This document shows positions 1 through 7,057 of a stretch of 11,600 nucleotides of DNA, piece after piece (within the stretch, counting starts at the first letter, position 1; every line of letters begins with the position of its first letter). The notes beneath the pieces are model-generated. The model saw nothing but the letters and a program-made list of their open reading frames with translations. It had not been told where the DNA came from and ran no database searches. Source of the stretch: Bacteroidia bacterium (GTDB taxonomy: Bacteria > Bacteroidota > Bacteroidia > Bacteroidales > CAJPTX01); the NCBI GenBank assembly GCA_905373625.1, contig CAJPTS010000041.1, positions 1 through 11,600 on the forward strand, read 5' to 3'. The position numbers and the translations under genes are program-made.

Positions 1-132
1 AGTCTACACGCCGCCTACAAGCATTTGGAAAAAAGTACCTTTGTACAATTCTTGGCAGAGGATTTAGATAATGGCGAATACCGAAATCACACCGCAGACG
101 CACGTAATCATCGAAGGAGCACGTGTACATAA
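1..132 (+). CDS. Possible 3' end of an upstream gene (partial)
   Basis: The frame starting at base 1 is open up to a TAA at 130-132. Its first half (SLHAAYKHLEKSTFVQFLAEDL) looks protein-like, while the part after about base 75 looks like an out-of-frame reading of uvrA. If real, it would be the tail of a gene overlapping the uvrA start by 62 bases. The other two forward frames close at 65-67 (TAG) and 69-71 (TAA). I do not recognise the family. A promoter-like element at 36-43 argues that this stretch may instead be non-coding leader, so the call is weak. Confidence 0.2.
   Translation, partial: SLHAAYKHLEKSTFVQFLAEDLDNGEYRNHTADARNHRRSTCT
36..43 (+). promoter_or_regulatory. Bacteroidetes -7 promoter element (TACCTTTG) for uvrA
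   Basis: TACCTTTG is an exact match to the Bacteroidetes TAnnTTTG -7 consensus and is identical to the element before rpmB. It ends 27 bases before the uvrA ATG, leaving room for a short leader and the purine-rich AGAGGA at 57-62, eight bases before the start. No good TTTG -33 element lies at the expected distance: the TTTG at 24-27 is too close. Confidence 0.5.
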
Positions 133-3007
133 TCTTAAAAATGTGAATGTCAGCATCCCGCGCAATGCACTCACGGTCGTTACGGGGCTGAGTGGTAGTG
201 GGAAGTCGTCATTAGTCTTTGATGTTATCTACGCCGAGGGGCAACGCCGCTATATGGAGACGTTAAATGCTTACGCACGTCAATTCCTTGGGAATTTGGA
301 GCGTCCCGACGTTGATTACATTGACGGCTTAGCGCCCGTAATAGCCATAGAACAGCGTACCACGGGGCGCAATAGTCGTTCTACTGTGGGCACAATTACT
401 GAGATTTATGATTTCTTGCGTCTGTTATATTCGCGCGTCTCGACAGCATATTCGCCTTTTACGCATCAACCCTTAGAGAGCCATACGACCGAGGAGATAG
501 AACAACTGATTCTGTCAGATTTTGGTGGGAAGACGGTGGCAATTTGTGCCCCCCTTGTGCGCGGACGTAAAGGGCACTACCAGCGACTCTTTGCCACGCT
601 TATGCAGAGAGGCTATCTCTACGTTCGCGTGGATGGGCACGTGATCGAGATGAAGCGCGATATGCAACTCGACCGATATGCTACGCATGACATTGAGCTC
701 ATCATAGACCGAATCGAAGTGCCCAAAATGACCAATGAACGCATGCGCAACTCCTTAAGTGAGGCTCTGCGTCGCGGGAATGGCATGGTACTTATTGTAT
801 CTCTCAAGGAGGACGTGAGTCGTTACTACAGTCGCACGCTGCTTTGTCCCCAGTCGGGCTTTGCCCTCCCGAACCCCGAGCCGCATACCTTCTCCTTTAA
901 TTCCTCATATGGAGCATGCCCTGTATGCCATGGACTAGGGGAACTAATGGGTATCCCGTCTCGCGCATATTTCGACTCTCACGCCAATATTCCGCTAAAG
1001 ATTCTCATTGCAAACCTCTACGGAGTGTCTGGTTCCATACCGAATCTCATACTCATTTGGGTAATGGGGTGGTTAAGCGGACACGGACTGAAGGAAAATA
1101 GATCCTTGCAGGATCTGCCCGCAGATTTGCGTGAGCGCTTTTTCTATTCGCGGCAGCCAGAACCGTTTGACAAGAAACTGCTAAAAAAATATCCGAGTGT
1201 CCTAGAGCACTTTTACTTGAGGTGGCGTTTCAGTACACATGATGAGGAGAGTACAAAGAGTATTGACGATTTCTTAGCGCTGCCCGACACTCAGATTTTG
1301 GGGAGCGAGTCGGGGTTATTACCCATGATAGATATGGCAAATAAAGAGGATGACTATGGTGCGCTCGCTCGTAAGTTTGATGAAGAGTATGGCAGTACTC
1401 CTTGCTACTCGTGCGGAGGTTCGCGTCTGAATGAAATCGCCCTCTGTTTTCGCATTGCCAATGCCACTATAGCCGATGTCTGTGCTCTGCCATTAGATAA
1501 ATTTGCCGTTTGGTTAGAAAGCGTAGAGGACGCGTTGGATGGTACACGTCGTACGGTTGCGACAGAAATACTGAAAGAGATCCGCTCGCGCGTCTATTTC
1601 TTGTTGCGGGTTGGTCTCGGTTACCTCTCGTTAAGTCGCGCTTCTAATTCGTTGTCGGGGGGCGAGAGTCAGCGTATACGTCTGGCTACACAGATCGGGA
1701 CGAACCTTGTTAACGTGCTTTACATTTTAGACGAGCCTAGCATTGGTTTGCATCCGCGCGATAATACCACACTCATTGAGGCATTAAAGACTCTGCGTTC
1801 GCAGGAGAATACCATCATTGTTGTAGAGCACGACGAGGAGATGATGCGAGCCGCAGATTATCTAATAGATCTCGGTCCAGGTGCTGGGCGTCACGGAGGA
1901 CAAATTATGGCGGCGGGTACGCCCCAAGAGGTTGCAAAAGCTTCGGGGATTACGGCTGACTATCTGAGTCATCGAAATGTGATAGAGACGCCAAAGAAGA
2001 GGCGAGAAGGAAATGGTAAACGGCTCGAACTCCGCGGCGCAAAAGGGCATAATCTCAAAAACATCGATGTAGATTTTCCGCTCGGCACGTTTATTTGTGT
2101 TACGGGGGTTTCGGGGAGTGGTAAGTCTACACTGGTTAATGCAACACTATACCCCATACTGAGCCAAGCTATATACAAATCTAAGCAACTCCCATTAGCT
2201 TATACGAGCATTAAGGGGCTGGAATTCGTAGATAAGGTCATACAGGTAGACCAAAGTCCGTTGAGTAAGAATCCGCGCTCGAATCCCGCGACTTATACGG
2301 GCATATTTACTGACATCCGGAATTTGTTCGCTGCTACGCAAGATGCCAAGATCCGTGGGTTTACTGCGCGTCGTTTTTCCTTTAACGTACAGGGGGGGCG
2401 CTGTGAGCAGTGCTCGGGATCGGGGTATGAGCTAATAGAGATGAATTTCTTGCCAGACGTGCAGGTAAAGTGCTCTGTTTGTGGTGGAGAGCGCTATAAT
2501 CGGGAGACGCTCGCGGTGCACTACAAAGGCAAAAACATCCGCCAAGTGCTTGACATGACGGTTAACCAAGCATATGAGTTCTTCAATGCTTTGCCCGCGC
2601 TCGAACGAAAACTAAACGCATTGCGCCAAGTAGGAATGGGCTACATCAAGCTGGGACAGATGTGTGCCACCCTCTCGGGTGGTGAAAATCAGCGCGTGCG
2701 CCTCGCCGCCGAACTTGCTAAACGAGACACGGGTAAAACGGTCTATATTTTTGATGAGCCGACAACGGGGCTTCACTTCGAAGATGTGAAACAACTGCTT
2801 GCCGTGCTCAATGCGTTGGTAGAACGCGGAAATACGGTTATAGTAATTGAACACAACCTAGATGTGATCCGCTCGGCAGATTATGTCATAGATATCGGGT
2901 TGGAGAGTGGCGAACGCGGTGGCGAGCTTGTGGCAAAGGGGACGCCCGAAGATGTCGCTAAAATGGACGGGTACACTGCTGCCGCTTTGCGCGAAGTCCT
3001 AAAATAA
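71..3007 (+). CDS. uvrA: UvrA excinuclease ABC subunit A
   Basis: DNA-damage recognition ATPase of nucleotide excision repair; in the family it dimerises, scans DNA with UvrB and hands lesions over for UvrC incision in the cytoplasm. It has two ABC modules. The first has Walker A GLSGSGKS at residues 39-46, an interrupted insertion domain, signature LSGGES at 528-533, Walker B ILDEP near 552-556 and H-loop His587. The second has Walker A GVSGSGKS at 679-686, zinc finger C778/C781/C801/C804, signature LSGGEN at 868-873, Walker B IFDEP near 893-897 and His928. CxxC at 445-448 precedes GGSRLN. The length of 978 aa is slightly above E. coli UvrA (940). ATG 71 is favoured by AGAGGA eight bases upstream and by the N-terminus beginning shortly before the conserved GARVHNLKN. 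Oddities: the first zinc module reads C259-P-Q-S262 then C283/C286, so one expected cysteine is serine, and residues about 300-440 are divergent. Bacteroidetes can carry more than one UvrA-type gene, and I cannot tell from this window whether this is the main copy. Confidence 0.96.
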   Translation: MANTEITPQTHVIIEGARVHNLKNVNVSIPRNALTVVTGLSGSGKSSLVFDVIYAEGQRRYMETLNAYARQFLGNLERPDVDYIDGLAPVIAIEQRTTGRNSRSTVGTITEIYDFLRLLYSRVSTAYSPFTHQPLESHTTEEIEQLILSDFGGKTVAICAPLVRGRKGHYQRLFATLMQRGYLYVRVDGHVIEMKRDMQLDRYATHDIELIIDRIEVPKMTNERMRNSLSEALRRGNGMVLIVSLKEDVSRYYSRTLLCPQSGFALPNPEPHTFSFNSSYGACPVCHGLGELMGIPSRAYFDSHANIPLKILIANLYGVSGSIPNLILIWVMGWLSGHGLKENRSLQDLPADLRERFFYSRQPEPFDKKLLKKYPSVLEHFYLRWRFSTHDEESTKSIDDFLALPDTQILGSESGLLPMIDMANKEDDYGALARKFDEEYGSTPCYSCGGSRLNEIALCFRIANATIADVCALPLDKFAVWLESVEDALDGTRRTVATEILKEIRSRVYFLLRVGLGYLSLSRASNSLSGGESQRIRLATQIGTNLVNVLYILDEPSIGLHPRDNTTLIEALKTLRSQENTIIVVEHDEEMMRAADYLIDLGPGAGRHGGQIMAAGTPQEVAKASGITADYLSHRNVIETPKKRREGNGKRLELRGAKGHNLKNIDVDFPLGTFICVTGVSGSGKSTLVNATLYPILSQAIYKSKQLPLAYTSIKGLEFVDKVIQVDQSPLSKNPRSNPATYTGIFTDIRNLFAATQDAKIRGFTARRFSFNVQGGRCEQCSGSGYELIEMNFLPDVQVKCSVCGGERYNRETLAVHYKGKNIRQVLDMTVNQAYEFFNALPALERKLNALRQVGMGYIKLGQMCATLSGGENQRVRLAAELAKRDTGKTVYIFDEPTTGLHFEDVKQLLAVLNALVERGNTVIVIEHNLDVIRSADYVIDIGLESGERGGELVAKGTPEDVAKMDGYTAAALREVLK

Positions 3008-3092
3008 ACGCACGCGCCCCGACTCGGGACTGACGGCGGACTATAGCTATCACTTTATGCATTAGATAATTACAATTCTGTTTATAATTTTT

Positions 3093-3105
3093 TTGCGCTG
3101 CGCAA
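3093..3105. repeat. Perfect inverted repeat in the porU promoter spacer (possible operator)
   Basis: TTGCG-CTG-CGCAA is an exact inverted repeat of 5 bases per arm with a 3-base centre. It ends four bases before the TACTTTTG element at 3110-3117, so a bound protein would block a polymerase using that promoter. It is not a terminator on the + strand because its T-run precedes rather than follows the stem. A role as operator is inference; short repeats of this size also arise by chance. Confidence 0.25.
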
Positions 3106-3109
3106 TGCC

Positions 3110-3117
3110 TACTTTTG
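3110..3117 (+). promoter_or_regulatory. Bacteroidetes -7 promoter element (TACTTTTG) for porU
   Basis: Exact TAnnTTTG match in the 150-base gap between uvrA and porU, ending 40 bases before the porU ATG. The nearest upstream TTTG (3092-3095) leaves a 14-base gap, shorter than the roughly 20 expected for a -33 element, so only the -7 half is convincing. Its presence suggests porU is transcribed separately from uvrA. Confidence 0.5.
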
Positions 3118-3137
3118 TTGTTAGGTGTAAAACGGAC

Positions 3138-3164
3138 ATGACGAAGAGAGGACCAGAATGTTAG
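3138..3164 (+). other. Eight-codon leader ORF overlapping the porU start
   Basis: ATG at 3138 opens an 8-codon frame (MTKRGPEC) that stops with TAG at 3162-3164, four bases after the end of the porU ATG at 3158-3160 and in another frame. It contains the purine-rich GAGAGGA (3146-3152) that would serve as porU ribosome-binding site. The stop/start overlap geometry would allow translational coupling, but no good ribosome-binding site is visible in front of it, so it may be fortuitous. Confidence 0.2.
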
Positions 3165-6100
3165 GAGGTGGGAAATACGTATGGCTTATAGCCCTTTGTG
3201 CATTGCTTACCACGTATAGTTATGCTCAGCACGTTCGTTACGAGGTGAAATGGGAACACTCTGCCCCCAACGTAAATCTAGACTCCTTGGGGCGCGACTA
3301 TCAGTTCTCGGGTGCTGATCGGACGCCACAAGGCTTAATTGTGCATCGCGGTGTGTATGCTTGGGGGAGTGCTACAACAGAGGTCAGTATTGAACAAGTG
3401 GAATATACCAAGCTTCCATTCTCGGTTACCAATTTGCCCACTTGGCTAAAAGAGGAGCTTGCTCCAGAAGCGGAGATCGTTAATGCTCGAGGCGATTTAG
3501 TATTACGTACCCTTATCCCTGCCTTCAAGATTGTGAATGGCGAACTGCATGGTCTTAAACGTTATAGCGTTGTGACGCGGCAGCGTACCGTATCAAAAAA
3601 AAGCACTCGGCAGGCAACTATAGGTGATTATACACAAGTAGTATCGTCTCAACTTGCCACGGGGTATTGGCAGAAAATTAGCGTACGACACTCTGGGGTG
3701 TACAAAATTACATATGACGAATTAAAATCGCGTGGATTTGACAATCCAGAAAACCTGTCTGTATGGGGCGGTGAGCCTTTTCAACTGCCCTATGATAACG
3801 CGACCCCGAATGTGGATGATCTCCAACCCATCCCGATAGAGTGGGTGACGCAGAACGCACAGCCACAAGCAGGAGATTATGCGCTTGTCTTCTTAGACGG
3901 CGCTGAATGGTGGACGTATAATGCGACGAGTGAAATGTATGATTACCACGAGCATGATTATGATTCCATCTCGCATTACTATGTTACTACAGAGCGCCTA
4001 CCCGTTGCGCTGCAAGTAAAAAATACACCACCGCCTGCAAAACGTCAAACAGGCTACATGGGCATGTGGGGCTACATCGGACGGACTACCAATCTACGTT
4101 ATTCGGGACGCGAATTCTTCGGTTTACAGTTTGAATTCCGTTTGGAACATAAGCTTCGTACCGCTCTTCGCGACTGCATGGTTGGCTCAAATGCAAAAAT
4201 CTACGCACGCGTTGCTGCTTATGCCCCCTTATCGAGTGCGTTTACACTGTCGGCACAAGGGAATACGATAGGCGAGATTAGCCTGCCCCCGTGCCCATCA
4301 TCGTCTAGTGATTTAGCTAAAACCGCTGAACAAATCTTCGCCTTCCCCATTGTTGCCTCAGCGCTCGATGTAGATTTGCGCTATCAGCGTCCCTCTTATT
4401 CTTCTACAGGATGGTTATCGAGGCTTTGGGTTAATGCACGTCAGGAATTCCCTAGTGAGGTAGAGCAGCTTCTCTTCTTTAGTGATCACGACGTCATGGC
4501 TCATGGTAGTCAGGGTTTTGCCTTCCCCGCATACAATGTTGACGCCTTGGAACTCTGGGACGTAACGAACCGTTTCCAAGCATTTCGTTATGCAACGCTA
4601 AGCGAGGCTTCTGTAAATGCGAATACCCCCGCGCGCTTGGCTCTTTTCTCGCGCAGTGCGGTACGAGGCGTTCGGTGGCATGGCGCTGTTCCCAATCAGA
4701 ATATTCATGGGATGGACGTTCCAGAGTTACTCATAGTAGCGCACGAGCGTTTTACGTCGCACGCACAAGCTATAGCTGATATTTATAGAAACTCAGCCCT
4801 TTCACATGTAAAAAAAGTGGCTGTGGTCACTACAGAACAAATTTACAATGAGTTTTCCTCGGGCAATTTCGATGCAACTGCAATAAGGAATTTCTCTCGT
4901 TTCCTGTACTGGCGAGGTGGCGGTGCGAGTGGTTCGTATCAGCACCTTTTGTTGTTTGGTAAGCCGTTTTATGATCTCCGTAAACGGCACGAAGATCTGA
5001 ACCTTGTGCCCAACTACCAGTCCATGAACTCGGTTAATAATGATCTCTCTTTTGCCTCTGATGACGTTTATGGCTTTTTGGATCCCACGGAGACGGCCGA
5101 ACACGGCGAGCTGGACATAGGCATCGGACGTTATGCGGTCTCAGAGACAGAGCAAGCAGTGCAAGTAATTCGGCACGAGCAAGCCTATCATACTGTTGCG
5201 AATTGGGGCGCATGGTTGACCCATGCCGTTATGCTGGCGGACGACGAGGATCGGGGAGCTTATATGCGCGGAAGCGATTCCATGGCAGTGCGTATAGAAA
5301 AAGACAGGAAGGACATCACCATAAAAAGACTTTATGTGGACGCCTTCCAACAAGATAACTCGTGGGGGAAAGCACATTATTCTGTGGTAAATAAGGAGCT
5401 CAATCAGACCATGAATAAGGGGGCATACCTCCTGAACTATATCGGGCACGGGAGTTCGCAAAGGTTAGGACACGAATTCTTTTTCACCTTTGAAGACGCG
5501 ATAGCGTGGCGCAATTTACGCCGTCTGCCCATTATGGTAGCTGCCTCATGCTTTTTTGGAAATGCAGACTCTAATTCGCCAATCGGGCAGAGTATGTTGT
5601 ACATGCCACAGGGCGGGAGTATTGCTCTTGTCTCTGCCAGCCGTCTTACATTCAATTACTCCAACCAAGTGTTTAATTCCCACTTACTGCGTGCGATCTT
5701 CCCAGGCTCTACCAGTACGCAATACCGCTCTTTGGGCGATGCACTCAGGGTAGCTAAGAACAAAACGCCAAGTGGCGAAAATAGAAGCAAGTATCTCTTA
5801 CTGGGTAATCCCGCATTGCCTCTTCCCAATTTCTCGGCTAGTGCAAAAGTCGTGCAATGGAATGGGGGTGCATTACAAGGTTTGAATGATACGATCCGTG
5901 CTGGGGCGCACGTATCCTTAGGCGTTGAGGTACAATATGCTGACGCCTCACCCTTCTCTGGCGAGCTGACGTTACAACTGTTTGGTCCTAAACGGAAGGT
6001 AAAAACACTCAATAACGACGGCGACGGCGTCTTTGAATACCAAGAGCGTACGAATACATTATTTCGCGGTAAGGCGACGGTTAAGGAAGGAAAAGCGCAG

Positions 6101-6919
6101 GTAGATTTTGTCTTACCAACAGATGCCGAGCTAGATTATGGCACTGGTTTAATCTCTTTATTTGCCACATCGGGCGATGCGCTTGCGAGTGGAGGATATG
6201 ATAATTTTATCGTTGGTGGGCGTACTAAACAAGCCACCAATGATACAGATGGACCCGAAATTGAGATTACATGGCACGGTTATGCGCAACGCCCGCAAGC
6301 CGTTGTGGGTACAAATTCTACACTCATTGTCCGTTTGCACGATGTCAGTGGCATTAACATCTCGGGCGCAGGATTAGGACATGATTTGCTTGCCACTCTC
6401 TCGGGTAACGGAAAAGAAGAACGTATTGTACTAAACGATTTCTACACGGCAGATAAAGACTCTTACCAAAGTGGCGAAGTGCATTACAATTTCTCTAACC
6501 TCTCGCCAGGCAAATACTCGCTGAGAGTAGATGCCTACGATGTCTACAATAATGCCTCGTCACGCACTCTTTCTTTTGAAGTAGGCGATGCCCGAAAACC
6601 TCAGATATCTAATTTGCTAAATTATCCGAACCCGTTCACAGAAACCACGAGCTTTTACTTTGATTCCACGCGTCCTGGGCAACCCGTAGAGGTTACCATA
6701 CAGATCTATACCCCCGATGGTATCTTGGTGCGCAGTTTACATTACTCAGAAGCGTCGCCCGCCTTTCGTTTAGGTCCTTACTTCTGGGATGGAAAAGATG
6801 CATGGGGCAATAACATCGGTCGTGGCATTTATTTTTACCGCGTGCAGCTTCGTTATATAGGAAATTGGCTGGAGGAGAGTGTCTCCACCGAGCGTTTTGA
6901 GAAACTGTTAAAGCTTTAG
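3158..6919 (+). CDS. porU: PorU-like type IX secretion sortase (C25 gingipain-type peptidase)
   Basis: In the type IX secretion system PorU acts at the outer-membrane surface, removing the C-terminal signal of cargo proteins and attaching them to anionic lipopolysaccharide; PorV is its usual partner. Residues 1-23 form a signal peptide (K6, hydrophobic core, cut likely after YSYA), with no lipobox at C14. A PorU-type N-terminal region follows, including TGYWQKISVRHSGVYKI from residue 168. The C25 domain spans about 523-893: VAVVTTEQIYNEFSSG is typical, the catalytic pair is His764 in YIGHGSS and Cys798 in AASCFFG, 34 residues apart, and LLLGNPALPLP closes the domain. An Ig-like region covers about 1031-1145. 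A type IX C-terminal domain starts near 1150 with NYPNPF and continues through GRGIYFYRV. At 1253 aa it is longer than P. gingivalis PorU (1158). In P. gingivalis porV follows porU; here an ABC permease does. ATG 3158 has GAGAGGA five bases upstream. A generic C25 surface peptidase is the less likely alternative. Confidence 0.9.
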   Translation: MLGGGKYVWLIALCALLTTYSYAQHVRYEVKWEHSAPNVNLDSLGRDYQFSGADRTPQGLIVHRGVYAWGSATTEVSIEQVEYTKLPFSVTNLPTWLKEELAPEAEIVNARGDLVLRTLIPAFKIVNGELHGLKRYSVVTRQRTVSKKSTRQATIGDYTQVVSSQLATGYWQKISVRHSGVYKITYDELKSRGFDNPENLSVWGGEPFQLPYDNATPNVDDLQPIPIEWVTQNAQPQAGDYALVFLDGAEWWTYNATSEMYDYHEHDYDSISHYYVTTERLPVALQVKNTPPPAKRQTGYMGMWGYIGRTTNLRYSGREFFGLQFEFRLEHKLRTALRDCMVGSNAKIYARVAAYAPLSSAFTLSAQGNTIGEISLPPCPSSSSDLAKTAEQIFAFPIVASALDVDLRYQRPSYSSTGWLSRLWVNARQEFPSEVEQLLFFSDHDVMAHGSQGFAFPAYNVDALELWDVTNRFQAFRYATLSEASVNANTPARLALFSRSAVRGVRWHGAVPNQNIHGMDVPELLIVAHERFTSHAQAIADIYRNSALSHVKKVAVVTTEQIYNEFSSGNFDATAIRNFSRFLYWRGGGASGSYQHLLLFGKPFYDLRKRHEDLNLVPNYQSMNSVNNDLSFASDDVYGFLDPTETAEHGELDIGIGRYAVSETEQAVQVIRHEQAYHTVANWGAWLTHAVMLADDEDRGAYMRGSDSMAVRIEKDRKDITIKRLYVDAFQQDNSWGKAHYSVVNKELNQTMNKGAYLLNYIGHGSSQRLGHEFFFTFEDAIAWRNLRRLPIMVAASCFFGNADSNSPIGQSMLYMPQGGSIALVSASRLTFNYSNQVFNSHLLRAIFPGSTSTQYRSLGDALRVAKNKTPSGENRSKYLLLGNPALPLPNFSASAKVVQWNGGALQGLNDTIRAGAHVSLGVEVQYADASPFSGELTLQLFGPKRKVKTLNNDGDGVFEYQERTNTLFRGKATVKEGKAQVDFVLPTDAELDYGTGLISLFATSGDALASGGYDNFIVGGRTKQATNDTDGPEIEITWHGYAQRPQAVVGTNSTLIVRLHDVSGINISGAGLGHDLLATLSGNGKEERIVLNDFYTADKDSYQSGEVHYNFSNLSPGKYSLRVDAYDVYNNASSRTLSFEVGDARKPQISNLLNYPNPFTETTSFYFDSTRPGQPVEVTIQIYTPDGILVRSLHYSEASPAFRLGPYFWDGKDAWGNNIGRGIYFYRVQLRYIGNWLEESVSTERFEKLLKL

Positions 6920-6935
6920 CCCAAGACTCTTTACT

Positions 6936-6995
6936 GGAGACGAAATAAACGCTTCGTGTGTTTTCCTCTCGTCATTCGTCTCTGCTCTTTTGTCT
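6936..6995 (+). terminator. Candidate transcription terminator after porU
   Basis: GAGACGAA (6937-6944) pairs perfectly with TTCGTCTC (6975-6982), and a G-U pair extends the stem to nine. The loop is 30 bases, long for an intrinsic terminator, but it contains a small ACGC-TTC-GTGT hairpin that would shorten it. A T-rich tract (CTCTTTTGTCTTT) follows directly. The position 17 bases after the porU stop and ahead of the next promoter fits termination. Confidence 0.4.
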
Positions 6996-7025
6996 TTAGT
7001 TCTGGCTTACTTTGCTCACAATTCT

Positions 7026-7033
7026 TAATTTTG
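7026..7033 (+). promoter_or_regulatory. Bacteroidetes -7 promoter element (TAATTTTG) for the ABC permease
   Basis: Exact TAnnTTTG match ending 24 bases before the ATG at 7058. A weak -33 candidate, TCTG at 7001-7004, lies 21 bases upstream. Transcription would start near 7038-7040, after the alternative GTG codon at 7037, which supports using the later ATG. Confidence 0.5.
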
Positions 7034-7045
7034 TAGGTGCACATT

Positions 7046-7050
7046 AAGGA
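7046..7050 (+). promoter_or_regulatory. Ribosome-binding site deciding the permease start
   Basis: AAGGA lies seven bases before ATG 7058. A longer in-frame reading starts at GTG 7037, but that codon has no ribosome-binding site and would sit at or before the predicted transcript start. Confidence 0.6.
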
Positions 7051-7057
7051 TATTAGA

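Noticed and set aside
916..1101. Out-of-frame + strand ORF over the divergent part of UvrA, suggesting a frameshift
   Set aside because: The UvrA frame is continuous and still aligns through SGHGL..SLQDLPADLRERFFY, while the alternative frame shows no UvrA-like residues.
3018..3028. CCCG-ACT-CGGG hairpin just after uvrA as a terminator
   Set aside because: Only four base pairs and no run of T afterwards.
3181..3219. Short ORF from ATG 3181 behind the strong internal SD in porU
   Set aside because: It has only 12 codons, is out of frame with porU and overlaps the signal-peptide codons; kept only as part of a finding on the crowded start.
7037..7057. GTG 7037 as the permease start
   Set aside because: There is no ribosome-binding site before it and it coincides with the expected transcript start; ATG 7058 has AAGGA seven bases upstream and begins at the normal family N-terminus.
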